Source: Streptomyces sp. TP-A0356
GTDB taxonomy: Bacteria; Actinomycetota; Actinomycetes; Streptomycetales; Streptomycetaceae
Reading direction: 5' to 3'
NCBI RefSeq assembly: GCF_001417775.1
Contig: NZ_BBZJ01000043.1
Location: 1-36,444 of the forward strand
DNA: 36,444 nt
Each line of letters starts with the position of its first letter. Within the stretch, counting starts at the first letter, position 1. A program made the translations under genes and the position numbers. This document shows positions 1 through 8,445 of this stretch, piece after piece. Under the pieces are notes generated by a model. That model had not been told where the DNA came from. It worked only from the letters and a program-made list of their open reading frames with translations, and did not search any database.

Positions 1-6
1 TTAGTT

Positions 7-1671
7 GTGAACCGCCGATCCATACGACTGGCCGCCTCCCTCGGTGTCGCCATGACCGTCGCCGGAGGCTCGCTCGCCGCCGCGTCGGAGCTCACCGGCT
101 CCTCGGCCGCGCCGCAGAAGCCCGTGGCCGCCAAGCACGTCCTCCTGCTGTCGGTTGACGGTCTGCACCAGTCGGATCTGGCCTGGTACATCGCCCGCCA
201 CCCCGGCTCCGCGCTGGCCCGACTGGTGAACGGCGGCGTGCACTACACCAACGCGCACACCACCACCCCCTCGGACTCCTTCCCAGGCATGACCGCCCAG
301 GTCACCGGCGGCGGCCCGGGTACCACCGGCGTCTATTACGACGACGTGTACAACCACGCCCTGCTCCCGGCCGGCACCACCCACTGCAAGGGCGTCAAGC
401 CCGGCGTCGAGGTGGACATGACCGAGGACATGGACAAGAACAAGGCTTCCCTCGATGCCGGTCAGGGCCTGAAGAACCTGCCCGGCAGCATCCTGCAGAT
501 GACTGGACGGCCGCAGAGCCTGCTCGACCCGAGCAAGCTGCCCGTCGACCCCACGACCTGCAAGCCGGTCTACCCGCACTCGTACCTGCAGGTGAACACC
601 GTCTTCAACGTGGCCCGCAACGCCGGCCTGCGCACCGCCTGGTCGGACAAGCACATCGCCTACGACATCCTCAACGGCCCTTCGGGTACAGGCATCCAGG
701 ACCAGTTCTCCCCGGAGATCAACAGCGACGCAGGCGGCTACCCGGCCGGGAACGACTGGACCACCGACAACAAGGCGACCGAGCAGTACGACAGCTACAA
801 GGTCAAGGCCGTCCTCAACGAGATCGACGGCTACGACCACAGCGGCCGTCACAAGGTCGGCACCCCGGCGATCTTCGGCATGAACTTCCAGTCGGTCTCC
901 ACCGCGCAGAAGCTGCCCTCCTCCGAGGGCCTCAAGGGCGGCTACGCCTCCAAGGGCGTCCCCGGCCCGCTGCTGCAGAAGAACCTCGACTACGTCAACA
1001 CCGAGATCGGCGCGATGGTCAAGGAGATCAAGGCCAAGGGCCTGGCCTCCAGCACGGACATCGTTCTGTCCGCCAAGCACGGCCAGTCGCCCACCGATCC
1101 CACGGCCCTGACCCGCGTGGACGACGGTCCGCTGCTCGACGGACTCAACGCCGCCTGGAAGAAGAAGCACCCGGGCGCCGGCCAGCTCGTCGCGCACTCC
1201 GTGGACGACGACGGCATGCTGCTGTGGCTGAACGACCGCTCCGCCGAGGCCACCTCGTTCGCCAAGCAGTACCTGCTGTCGCAGAGCGGCAAGGGCACCG
1301 ACATCAACGGCAAGCCCACCAAGTCCTTCAGCAACAGCGGGCTCAGCAGGGTCTACGCAGGCAAGGAGGCCGCCGAGTACTTCGGCGTCAAGCCCGGTGA
1401 CGCCCGGGTCCCGGACCTGTTCGGCATCGCCAAGTACGGTGTGGTCTACACGGGCGGCACCAAGAAGATCGCCGAACACGGCGGCGCCCACGCTGACGAC
1501 CTGAACGTCCCGCTCGTCATCTCCGGCGCGGGCACCCCCGCGGGCATGACCAAGACTGCTCAGGTCGAGACCACCCAGATCGCCCCGACGATCCTGTCCC
1601 TCCTGGGCCTGAACCCCCACAACCTCCAGGCCGTCCAGAAGGACCACACCCAGATCCTGCCGGTCCGCTGA
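7..1671 (+). CDS. Secreted alkaline phosphatase superfamily / type I phosphodiesterase-nucleotide pyrophosphatase family protein
   Basis: The 554-residue product starts at a GTG six bases inside the window, so its ribosome binding site and promoter cannot be judged. Residues 1-30 form a signal peptide (Arg-rich start, hydrophobic core, Ala-rich end). The body fits the alkaline phosphatase superfamily: an early metal-ligand segment LLSVDGLHQSD, a TPSDSFPGM segment where the Ser/Thr nucleophile normally sits, AWSDKH mid-protein, SAKHGQSPTDP, and a late EHGGAHADD. These are the spaced Asp/His metal ligands of the type I phosphodiesterase/NPP group. Inferred role: extracellular hydrolysis of phosphodiesters or phosphomonoesters; the substrate cannot be told. 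A strong hairpin follows 22 bases after the stop. I am confident of the family and secretion, not of the substrate. Confidence 0.88.
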   Translation: MNRRSIRLAASLGVAMTVAGGSLAAASELTGSSAAPQKPVAAKHVLLLSVDGLHQSDLAWYIARHPGSALARLVNGGVHYTNAHTTTPSDSFPGMTAQVTGGGPGTTGVYYDDVYNHALLPAGTTHCKGVKPGVEVDMTEDMDKNKASLDAGQGLKNLPGSILQMTGRPQSLLDPSKLPVDPTTCKPVYPHSYLQVNTVFNVARNAGLRTAWSDKHIAYDILNGPSGTGIQDQFSPEINSDAGGYPAGNDWTTDNKATEQYDSYKVKAVLNEIDGYDHSGRHKVGTPAIFGMNFQSVSTAQKLPSSEGLKGGYASKGVPGPLLQKNLDYVNTEIGAMVKEIKAKGLASSTDIVLSAKHGQSPTDPTALTRVDDGPLLDGLNAAWKKKHPGAGQLVAHSVDDDGMLLWLNDRSAEATSFAKQYLLSQSGKGTDINGKPTKSFSNSGLSRVYAGKEAAEYFGVKPGDARVPDLFGIAKYGVVYTGGTKKIAEHGGAHADDLNVPLVISGAGTPAGMTKTAQVETTQIAPTILSLLGLNPHNLQAVQKDHTQILPVR

Positions 1672-1693
1672 CCCTCGGCAACCCGTGACCCCG

Positions 1694-1737
1694 GCACGGG
1701 TGGGCCGCACGCAGAACAGCGTGCGGCCCACCCGTGC
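1694..1737 (+). terminator. Perfect 19-bp hairpin terminator after the phosphatase gene
   Basis: Arms 1694-1712 and 1719-1737 are perfect reverse complements (19 bp) around the six-base loop AGAACA. It sits 22 bases past the stop at 1671. There is no T-tract, as is usual in Streptomyces. It most likely ends the phosphatase transcript. Confidence 0.85.
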
Positions 1738-1739
1738 TC

Positions 1740-1823
1740 ATGCATGGTGTCAAGCTGCTCGCACCGGAAGCGGGACTGGTGGACCGCGTGCGCGACTTCG
1801 TCACCGGCCGCGGCAAGTACTGA
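1740..1823 (+). pseudogene. Possible C-terminal gene remnant (27 codons)
   Basis: A short frame beginning ATG and ending TGA encodes a tail reading KLLAPEAGLVDRVRDFVTG followed by RGKY. Third positions are mostly G/C, as in real Streptomyces genes, and the text looks like the end of a larger protein rather than a free peptide. It begins directly against the terminator hairpin and has no ribosome binding site. I do not recognise the parent family. It may be debris from a deletion, or chance. Confidence 0.25.
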
Positions 1824-1867
1824 ACCTTTCTCGGCAAGAGGCCGGGCGAGGATCTGCAGGTCGGCGC

Positions 1868-1886
1868 TCGCCCATGAGCTGGGCGA
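1868..1886. other. Short inverted repeat
   Basis: TCGCCCA (1868-1874) and TGGGCGA (1880-1886) are perfect 7-bp arms around TGAGC. It lies in the gene-poor stretch between the phosphatase terminator and the minus-strand ORF ending at 1930. It could be a weak terminator or a protein site; nothing favours one over the other. Confidence 0.3.
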
Positions 1887-1929
1887 AGTCGCACAACTTC
1901 ACGGGGAGTGCTTGACTGCGCCGCCGCGA

Positions 1930-2391
1930 TCAGGCGGCGGCCTCGTTCGCTGGCGGTCGGGGTTCAGCCGGCGCCCGGCGTGCTTGAGCCAGGCTGAGGT
2001 CTTCGGCCGCGACTTGGCGGATGCCGTGCCCCTGGCCCTTGGTGTCCCACTTCTTCACCGGCCAGCCCACCTCGCCGCCCCACGTGGCTGCTTTAGCGGC
2101 CAGCGCCGCCCTCGCCTTGGCTCTCCGCGATCCCAGCACGCGTGCTCCCTCCAGCACCGGCCGAATGAGAACATTGCCAGGTCGGACACGTTCATGCGGC
2201 GGCGGTACGACGGTCCCGCCAGGTGATGCCCGTTCCGGAGATCGCGCAGGTGGGCAGGTGGCCCTGGGAGTGCCGGAGGTGAGGGAGCCGCCGGGAGAGG
2301 CCGCTGGCGCAGGCGATCCCCCCGCCAGGGCAGAGACGACGGCACACGCGGAGCGCGCGGCGTCCAGCTGCTCCTGCATGCCAGCCACCAT
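1930..2391 (-). CDS. Hypothetical protein, possibly a remnant
   Basis: This open frame is about 153 residues if started at the ATG at 2391; the frame stays open further upstream but would then overlap the acetyltransferase gene. The middle is Pro/Ala-rich and low in complexity. The C-terminal third (GARVLGSRRAKARAALAAK, then VGWPVKKWDTKGQGHGIRQ) looks more protein-like, being basic and apparently helical. Third-position G/C is only moderately high and no clear ribosome binding site precedes the ATG. I do not recognise the family. It may be a decayed gene or the tail of one. Confidence 0.3.
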   Translation of the reverse strand: MVAGMQEQLDAARSACAVVSALAGGSPAPAASPGGSLTSGTPRATCPPARSPERASPGGTVVPPPHERVRPGNVLIRPVLEGARVLGSRRAKARAALAAKAATWGGEVGWPVKKWDTKGQGHGIRQVAAEDLSLAQARRAPAEPRPPANEAAA

Positions 2392-2429
2392 GTAGGCGAA
2401 GCCGGTGCCCTGCGAACCGGCACACCGCG

Positions 2430-2936
2430 TCATTCCCAAGGAATGCGAAACTCGAATTCGGGACGGTCCCACGGCACGGCAGGCGGGTTCGCAAGCGCGG
2501 TCCCGATCCGCACTGCACCGGCGCGGTGGTAGAAGTCCTCGGCGGGAGGATGCGACACGACCTTGACACGGTCGAGCCCGGCGGCACGGGCCTCGGACTG
2601 CATGTGCGCGACGAGCAGCCGTCCGATACCACGTCCTTGCACTTCGTCAGCGACGAACAGCAGGTCGAGCTCCGGTGGAGCGAGGACGAGGGAGTAGAAC
2701 CCGAGGAGCCGGCCTCCATGCTCGTCGGCGCCGACGGCTACGAAGGCGCGGTGGGCCTCTATGTAGTCAGGACCGACCCGGTAGCCCGCCACCGCGCCTG
2801 CGTACCTACCCTCGTAGGCGCCTGAGCCACGCACGAGCCGCGTGAGCCGCTTGGCATCCCGCGCGACCGCCCTCCGTATAGTGATCGGCTGGCTGATCGG
2901 AGAAGTGCGTGAAGTCACCGGGAGAGTATTTCGCAC
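2430..2936 (-). CDS. GNAT family N-acetyltransferase
   Basis: 168 residues, the normal size for a single-domain GNAT enzyme, which transfers an acetyl group from acetyl-CoA to an amine. The N-terminal ITIRRAVARDAKRLTRLVR is the usual first strand and helix. Residues near 75-105 (GRLLGFYSLVLAPPELDL) give the central strands. LLFVADEVQGRGIGRLLV carries the acetyl-CoA-binding Q-x-x-G-x-G/A motif, followed by a helix and VKVVSHPPAEDFYHRAGA, the standard C-terminal strand plus Tyr-containing helix. The chosen start is GTG; a second GTG six codons later is possible and neither has a clear ribosome binding site, so a leaderless transcript is possible. The substrate is unknown. Confidence 0.85.
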   Translation of the reverse strand: MRNTLPVTSRTSPISQPITIRRAVARDAKRLTRLVRGSGAYEGRYAGAVAGYRVGPDYIEAHRAFVAVGADEHGGRLLGFYSLVLAPPELDLLFVADEVQGRGIGRLLVAHMQSEARAAGLDRVKVVSHPPAEDFYHRAGAVRIGTALANPPAVPWDRPEFEFRIPWE

Positions 2937-3587
2937 CGGAGAGTGCCATCCTGCGGCGGGTCGGCTACTCGAGCAGACGTTCCTCCACCGCTCCCGGGAA
3001 CCACTCGTGCGAGCGCAACCGATCTCACGCGGAAGCCGCGCCGGAACGCTCCGGTACGGCTTCGGCGTCTCACGGCTCCGCGCGGAGGTCCCCGTCGGAA
3101 CGGCTTCTGGCGGGCCTCACAGCCTGTGAGCGGGGTCGTGGCGTAGCTGTCCGACCAGGTGGAAGCCAATCCTCAGCGGCTGGCCCAGCAGCAGCGCCGC
3201 CCGCCGTGAGCACTCCAGGCGTGCACAGACGCCGCAGCAGGATCGAGGAACGGACCTCGCCGCTGAGAAACGCCGAGGCCCCCCTGCCAGCACCTGCCCG
3301 CGGGGGGCCTCAGCGCGCTGATTCCACACAAAGCGGCGAAGGACGACCTGGTCGAGCCCCCAACACTTGGTTCGGCGGGGAGTTCCCGTGCCGTGATACG
3401 CATCGGTCGTACGACACGTGTCATTACAGCGTCCTTGCTCCGTATGCTCGAAAAGCGGAGAGCCGGAGTGCAACGGTGTCCGCGCCGGACGCTGCATGCC
3501 GTCGTAGCCCGCCGCGCGAGGAAGCCCCGCCGCAAGCATTACCGGAGTACGGCTCTGCGCCGTGAGCTGGGTGCGGACGAGCTGGGC
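2937..3587. other. Gene-poor spacer of about 650 bases
   Basis: Open frames exist on both strands here, but their translations are rich in Arg, Ser, Cys and Trp without family character, so I treat them as chance. The stretch holds one strong hairpin (separate entry) and a perfect palindrome GACACGTGTC at 3413-3422, a plausible dimeric regulator site. It presumably also holds the acetyltransferase promoter. Confidence 0.5.
3275..3311. terminator. Hairpin, probable terminator
   Basis: GAGGCCCCCC (3275-3284) and GGGGGGCCTC (3302-3311) are perfect 10-bp arms around a 17-base loop. It lies about 280 bases downstream of the protease stop on the minus strand and upstream of the acetyltransferase gene. 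It could end protease transcription or protect the acetyltransferase from read-through. Confidence 0.5.
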
Positions 3588-4457
3588 TCAGTCCTCGTCC
3601 TGGGCGCGTCGGTAGAGCTTGGCGATGTCGTCGTCGAAGTACGCGGCGTAGGACACATCGTCCTGGTCGCCGCCGCCCTCATGGCCGCCCAGGACGCCGA
3701 TGACCGTGGCGGTGTGGCTCTTGGGGTCGTAGTCGGCGAGCCAGGGGCTGCCGCTGGTCCCGTCCCCGAGATCGGTGCACTGGATGCGCAGCTGGGTGTC
3801 GCTGAACTTCGTGGTGCGGTTCTGGCATGAGATCGGGGTGTCACGGCTGGTGGGATAGCCGGTGATCTTGACCTTGTTGTCGAAGCCGCGGTTGATACCG
3901 AGGGTGTTGCCGCCCAGGACGTCCTGGATGTCCTTGCCGTCCTTCTGGTCGAGGACGAGGAAGGCGACGTCGAGGTCCTCGTCCTGCGACTTGGCCCAGC
4001 GGTCGTCGACGACCACCTTGCTGACCTTCCAGAAGCCGGTGGGTTCGTCGCCATTGCGGTAGCCGGGGGCGAAGACCAGGTCGTTCAGCGGCTGTCCGGT
4101 GTCGGCATCGAAGGCGCAGTGGGCCGCGGTGATCAGCATGTTCCGGCCCGGACTCTGCACCACGCTCGCGGTGCAGAAGTGGGCGCCCTGATCGTTCTTC
4201 TCGAAGACCGCGCCGATCCGGGCGTTCTCCTCGGTCCTGCGGGGGGTGTACGCGTTGCCGTCCTCGGCTGGGGCCGTCGCGGAGAGGGGCTGGTCCTGGT
4301 CCTGCCGGGACTGGCCCGGCTCGCCAGCCTTGCCGAAACCGCTGCGCCAGCTGCTTCTGGCCCTATGGGTTTCCTCCGCGGCGTCACCCACCGCTGCGAC
4401 TGCCCCGACGATGACCAGCGTCAAGGGCAGGATGGCATTCCTGGCTAGCGAGCGCAC
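3588..4457 (-). CDS. Secreted trypsin-like (S1/V8-type) serine protease
   Basis: 289 residues with a GTG start. Residues 1-27 form a signal peptide (MRSLARNAILPLTLVIVG, then an Ala-rich end). A Ser/Gln/Asp-rich linker follows to about residue 75. The catalytic triad is visible: His in ITAAHC, Asp in DEDLDVAFLVL and Ser in GDGTSGSPWL. Cys residues flank the His loop (FCTASVV, AAHC) and two more lie in ISCQNRTT and RIQCTDLG, so disulfides are likely. The spacing suits extracellular V8/trypsin-like peptidases of actinomycetes. No autoinhibitory prodomain of alpha-lytic type is seen. Substrate specificity is unknown. Confidence 0.9.
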   Translation of the reverse strand: MRSLARNAILPLTLVIVGAVAAVGDAAEETHRARSSWRSGFGKAGEPGQSRQDQDQPLSATAPAEDGNAYTPRRTEENARIGAVFEKNDQGAHFCTASVVQSPGRNMLITAAHCAFDADTGQPLNDLVFAPGYRNGDEPTGFWKVSKVVVDDRWAKSQDEDLDVAFLVLDQKDGKDIQDVLGGNTLGINRGFDNKVKITGYPTSRDTPISCQNRTTKFSDTQLRIQCTDLGDGTSGSPWLADYDPKSHTATVIGVLGGHEGGGDQDDVSYAAYFDDDIAKLYRRAQDED

Positions 4458-4528
4458 AAGGTCATTATCGACACGGGTCGGGAATCCGGGAGGTGCTCCA
4501 CGGAGAGGTTCCCGTCACAATCCACCGT

Positions 4529-4621
4529 CCCAAAGGCACCGGCCTGTCAGCCCACACCCGCAAGGACCTGGACACCGTCACCGCCGAGCTCAATAGCCGC
4601 CCACGCAAGGCGCTGAAGTGA
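4529..4621 (+). pseudogene. C-terminal remnant of an IS30 family transposase
   Basis: The frame reads PKGTGLSAHTRKDLDTVTAE then LNSRPRKALK and a stop. This matches the characteristic end of IS30 transposases (PKGTDLS-H-x-x-x-DLD-x-V-A-x-x-LN-x-RPRK-x-L). Everything upstream, including the DDE catalytic core, is missing, and the usual extension after RPRKTLG is cut by the stop. No terminal inverted repeat can be recognised. It is a dead fragment marking an old insertion or deletion. Confidence 0.7.
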
Positions 4622-5085
4622 AGGAGAACCCTGGATCACTTCGTACAGAGCCGGCGCGGATGATGCGCGACGCCGAGGAGAACACGCTTCCCGCTCGGCC
4701 AAGCCGTCTTCTTCAAACAGCCTCAGCAGCCGCGACGATTCGTTCAGGGGCGTCCGCGTCTCGTGGCCAGGGCGAGGAACATGCGGACACACCAGCATCA
4801 ACGGCGGTTCAACGTTCGCCCTGGTGTTCCCCGTCCCTCGCGAGGTTCTGTGAGCCGGTATTCCGGGAGCTGGAGGAGAGCTCAGACAGCTTTGGTCAGA
4901 GCCCGATCCCTTATGTATCCCGTTCAGGAACCCGAGTTCGACAGTTGGTGGGCATGCGGGGCGGGTCGGCGGCAGATCTGTGCAGGTGAGAGGGCTGGCA
5001 CCCGCCTGAGACTGCCCGGAGGCGTGGGCAAACGGATCTGCCATGGGTATTGCTCTGATCTGGCCTGTTGCCTGATGACGCGGGC
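4622..5085. other. Spacer between two IS remnants
   Basis: I see no supportable gene. Long open frames cross it on both strands, but their translations lack family character and continue out of phase into neighbouring genes. The stretch lies between an IS30 fragment and an IS1634 fragment, so it is probably rearranged debris. The promoter of the IS1634 remnant may lie near its right end. Confidence 0.45.
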
Positions 5086-5533
5086 ATGTACTTGCGGAAG
5101 ATCCAGCGGCGGAACAAGGACGGGTCGGTGGTGCGCTACCTCCAACTCGCCCACAACCGGCGGGTCGGCGGCACCACACAGGCCGAGGTGCTGGTCGACT
5201 TCGGCCACGAGGACCGACTGGACGTCGACGGGTTGCGCCGCTGGGCGCCGAGGCGACCCGGACCTGTCCGCCGAGGACGTCGCGCTCGGCTACAAGAACT
5301 TGCTGGAAGCCGAACGCGCGTTCCGCACGATGAAATCCACCCTCGACCTGCGGCCGGTCCACCACCGCCTCGACGAGTGGACACGCGCTCACGTGCTGCT
5401 GTGCTGGCTCGCCCTGCTGCTGATCCGCGTCGCCGAGCGCCGCACCGTGCAGCCCTGGTCCAAGCTCGCCGCCGAGCTCGGCCGGATCCACCAGGTCACC
5501 CTCACCGGCCCGGCCGCCAGCGGTGTCGCCATG
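5086..5533 (+). pseudogene. IS1634-type (IS4 superfamily) transposase, internally deleted and frameshifted
   Basis: From the ATG at 5086 the frame reads MYLRKIQRRNKDGSVVRYLQ, then LAHNRRVGGTTQAEVLVDFG and ends near LRRWA around 5250, the normal N-terminus of IS1634-like transposases. The sequence then jumps frame to DPDLSAEDVALGYKNLLEAE, RAFRTMKSTLDLRPVHHR and AHVLLCWLALLLIRVAERR, the C-terminal region with the conserved RTMKS-x-L-x-x-RP-x-x-H block. The large DDE catalytic middle is absent, and homology stops near 5530, where the sequence enters the PNPOx-like gene on the opposite strand. It cannot encode an active transposase. Confidence 0.85.
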
Positions 5534-6173
5534 AGGTGCGGCCGGTGTCGGCATCTCCCGCGTCAGGGGCCCGGTGAGAAGGGGCGGACTCCGTGAAGTA
5601 GGCGCTGTCCTTGGGACGATTTCTGTCCGTGGCCGGGCGGGGGCGCGGGGCCGGCTCCAGGTGGGGGATGTACTTGGAGCAGTGGACGTAGGCTTCCTCG
5701 ACGGTGAGGTGGACCCACAGGTGGGGTTGGCGACCGGGCGCGGTGTCGGTCGGCAGATGCGGGTACCAGGTGCGGAGGTCGCGGTCGGTGTACAGCCGCA
5801 CTGTGCCATTGATGTGCAGCCCTATGTGATCATGAGTGAAGTCCATGAACAGCATGCCGAGGTGGGGGTTCTCGGTCATGTTCCCCGCGCTGGCCAGGAC
5901 ACCGTTGCCCCGGTATTCGGGGTAGGCCAGAGTGCGGTCGTCGAGGGAGACGCAGAATCCCGGCGGCCCGGAGCGGAAGCTGCTGTCGCAGGCTCCTCGG
6001 GAGTCGGCGGTCGACAGGAACATCATGGTCTGCCGGGCTATGAACTCCCGCATGGCGGGCGTCAGGTAGGGGTGTACCTGACGGTCGTAGAAGTCGGCCG
6101 CTCGGTCAGTGGTGCCGAGCTGCTGCTGCAGCAGTCGTTCACCGAAGGAGCCGGTCGTCTCGGGGCTGTTCAC
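5502..6173 (-). CDS. Pyridoxamine 5'-phosphate oxidase-like flavin/F420-binding family protein, probably altered 3' end
   Basis: 223 residues. Residues about 35-170 form the split-barrel PNPOx-like domain: TPAMREFIARQTMMFLSTAD, SSFRSGPPGFCVSLDDRTLA, PEYRGNGVLASAGNMTENP, VGMLFMDF-type strand HLGMLFMDF and HINGTVRLY. Such proteins bind FMN, F420 or heme, and many are general redox proteins. The GTG start overlaps the stop of the flavohemoprotein gene by four bases (GTGA), so the two are translationally coupled and may act together, perhaps in nitric-oxide or redox stress (inference). After KDSAYFTE the last 30 or so residues are low in complexity, and the final codons read through the IS1634 remnant, so the original C-terminus seems to have been replaced. 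Confidence 0.8.
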   Translation of the reverse strand: MNSPETTGSFGERLLQQQLGTTDRAADFYDRQVHPYLTPAMREFIARQTMMFLSTADSRGACDSSFRSGPPGFCVSLDDRTLAYPEYRGNGVLASAGNMTENPHLGMLFMDFTHDHIGLHINGTVRLYTDRDLRTWYPHLPTDTAPGRQPHLWVHLTVEEAYVHCSKYIPHLEPAPRPRPATDRNRPKDSAYFTESAPSHRAPDAGDADTGRTSWRHRWRPGR

Positions 6174-7486
6174 AGCTGGTCGGTCTCCTCTTCAGGCGGG
6201 GGCGGCCCCAGAGGGGCGGTCAGGACGGGGACGTCCCAGGGGTCGTAGTGGATGTGGTGCGGCGGGACGCCATGACGCCGCAGGGCCTGCATGGCTTCAC
6301 CGAGCATCTGCGGTGGGCCGCACAGGTACGCCTCGTGCCGGTACCAGGGACCGAATTCCGCCAGTACCTCGGGCAGCGTGCCCTCCAGTCCGGCGATACG
6401 CTCGTGGGAGACCGCGGCCCGGACGCGGAGCCAGTGGTAGCGCTGGGACATGCGCAGCATGTCATCGAGCCCGTACAGTTCGTCCGCCGTTCTGGCGCCG
6501 ATGAACAGACTGACCTCCCGCGCGTCCCCTATGCCGTTCTGGGCCGCCTGCTCGATCAGGGCGCGTATCGGAGCCAGGCCGGTACCGCCGGCGACGAAGA
6601 GCAGGTCCCGTCCGGCGGTCGGACGCAGCACCATGTCGCCTTCTGGCGGCCCCAGCCGAACCGGGTCTCCCGGACGGGCGTGGTGCACCAGCGCGTTGCT
6701 GACCGTGCCTCCGGGCACCGCACGGACGTGGAAGGTCAGCTGGGAGTTGGGCCGTGGGGCGTGTGCGGGTGAGTAATGCCGCCACAGCCTCGGCGCCCAG
6801 GGCGTCTCGATGCTCACGTACTGGCCCGCCACGAAGGGGTACGGCAGCTGTGGCTGGATGGTGATCTCAGCGATTCCGTGTCCGCGGTGCACGTGCTTGA
6901 CGATGTGCGCGTGCCACACGGCCGGCCGGTGACGCGCGTCCTCCTCGGCGGCGCGGGCCATCACGTCCGCGGCAGCGGTGTAGGCACGCTGCCAAGCCGC
7001 CGCCAACTCCGGGCTCCAGGCCGGCCCCGCGTAGTGGGAGAGGGCTTGCAGCAGGCATTCGCCGACAGCCGGGTAATGAGCGCTTTGCGTGCCGAACTTG
7101 CGGTGGCCACGCCCGAGACGGGAGCAGAACGCGACGAGGTTGCCGGGGTCGTCGACCAGTTCCACGATGCGCAGCAGAGCTCGGACCAGACGTTCCCGCT
7201 GGACGTCGAGTTCGGCCGGGAACAAGTCCCTGACCTGTGGATGACGCGCAAAGAGGATGTCGTAGAAGTACACGGCCAGCTCGGCGACGTGAGGTGCGAC
7301 AACCGCCAGGCTGCCCCGCACCAGCGCGACGTCCTCAGCACTGACAGGGGGATGGGCGGGTGCCGCGTGATGGGCCACCGTGGTGGGGGCCGGGCCCGGT
7401 GGGGCGGCTCTGTTCCATCCATCCGCCGGCCCCGGCGGCGTGTCTGGGTCCCGGGTGTGCTGCATGGACTGGAATCTGCCCGTCAC
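6170..7486 (-). CDS. Flavohemoprotein (globin plus FAD/NAD reductase)
   Basis: 438 residues. Residues about 48-185 form a globin: SAEDVALVRGSLAVVAPHVA, YDILFARHPQVRDLFP (CD/E region) and LGRGHRKFG with the proximal heme His. Residues about 190-420 form a ferredoxin-reductase-like module: YPFVAGQYVSIETP and RHYSPAHAP (flavin site, RxYS), GDPVRLGPPEG, FVAGGTGLAPIRALIEQ (NAD site), and AYLCGPPQMLGEAM near the end. The family turns nitric oxide into nitrate (NO dioxygenase) using NAD(P)H. The Pro/Ala-rich extension of about 47 residues before the globin is unusual; an ATG eight codons in is an alternative start. The stop overlaps the start of the PNPOx-like gene. I could not find an NsrR-type operator. 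Confidence 0.9.
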   Translation of the reverse strand: MTGRFQSMQHTRDPDTPPGPADGWNRAAPPGPAPTTVAHHAAPAHPPVSAEDVALVRGSLAVVAPHVAELAVYFYDILFARHPQVRDLFPAELDVQRERLVRALLRIVELVDDPGNLVAFCSRLGRGHRKFGTQSAHYPAVGECLLQALSHYAGPAWSPELAAAWQRAYTAAADVMARAAEEDARHRPAVWHAHIVKHVHRGHGIAEITIQPQLPYPFVAGQYVSIETPWAPRLWRHYSPAHAPRPNSQLTFHVRAVPGGTVSNALVHHARPGDPVRLGPPEGDMVLRPTAGRDLLFVAGGTGLAPIRALIEQAAQNGIGDAREVSLFIGARTADELYGLDDMLRMSQRYHWLRVRAAVSHERIAGLEGTLPEVLAEFGPWYRHEAYLCGPPQMLGEAMQALRRHGVPPHHIHYDPWDVPVLTAPLGPPPPEEETDQL

Positions 7487-8445
7487 CGTTGATCCCAGGT
7501 GTGTTCCGTCGCCGACGCCGCACCGGCGTGAAGGCAGAGCCTCTCGTCCAGCTCCGTGGTACGCGCAAGGTGTGTCGGCTGAGTCCGCATCACTGCGGGA
7601 CGGAATCGTCCGCCCACCCCGCTCGCTCGTTTCCGCGCGGAGAGGACGACACCCGGCCTGGATGAGCCGAGGAACTCCCTCCGGACCATCCCCGGTGCCG
7701 GGCGGCGCCGAGCAGACCCGCTACGAACTGTGCACGTCTGCCGTGGGGGATGGCTTCTGGCACGGACTTCACCGAGGTGCGGCTTGGGTGCGACATGCGT
7801 GGTACCAGTGCGCTGGCGAGCGCTGTACATGGAACACGTACCTTTCTCTCACCGCGTCGGCGCACTCGGCAAGAGCAGGGCGACGGCATCGTCGGGCGCT
7901 GGGCCCAAGCTGCCGGGAGCCCCCGCACGTGTGCGAACAGCTCCTGTGCCGACAGCCCGGCTGCCTGGGACGGGCAACCGCCAGGCGCCCGTCACCCTAG
8001 CGTTCGAGGGTGTCGACATGTGTTCCGGGATCCCGTTGAACGAGGTTCACGGGGTTACCGGACAGTAGGAGGGCGCCCGCGGTTCGCCCCCGGCCTGGGC
8101 GGGGCTACGACCCACGTTCACGGGAGCGACCCCGTGTCGAGCCGGGGACGTAGGCCCGACGGCCGCGCAGCTCCACCTGCGCGCTTCCGGTCGGCAGGGG
8201 CGTCCGCCGCAGGAGCGGGCACGTGTGGTGGGGCCGTTTGTTGCGCGGTGAGCTCACCCCGGTCAGAGACCTCAAGAGTCAGACCCCGCCGCAGGACTGC
8301 ACCCGCCCATTCTCCCCACACCCACAGCTTCCCGGCCGAGTCCCGCGCAGCATGCTCAGTCCCAGCTCATGGAAAATCCTGAATCCGACTCTGGCCGACC
8401 ACAGCGGATCGCGAACGTCGACATCCCGCTCCGTGACCGACTCGG
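7487..8445. other. Spacer of about 960 bases, no convincing gene
   Basis: Several open frames exist on both strands but none shows a recognisable family, a good ribosome binding site and consistent codon use together. The left end must hold the flavohemoprotein promoter, and the right end follows the ABC exporter stop. GGGGACGTAGGCCCGACGGCC at about 8144-8164 loosely resembles a DosR/DevR-type hypoxia box but has the wrong spacing. The stretch may contain decayed genes I cannot recognise. Confidence 0.5.

Noticed and set aside
1..1731. A 576-codon minus-strand open frame opposite the phosphatase gene
   Set aside because: It is the high-GC antisense shadow of a clear coding gene; its Val/Gly/Leu/Arg-rich text has no family character.
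3117..3539. Minus-strand frame of 140 codons downstream of the acetyltransferase promoter
   Set aside because: Composition is non-protein-like and it contains the strong hairpin at 3275-3311.
8144..8164. DosR/DevR-like box GGGGACGTAGGCCCGACGGCC
   Set aside because: The half-sites are one base too close compared with the known consensus and it lies about 660 bases from the flavohemoprotein start.
7750..8382. 210-codon plus-strand frame in the spacer before the ABC exporter
   Set aside because: Rich in Arg, Ser, Cys and Pro, no ribosome binding site or domain, several other frames equally open.
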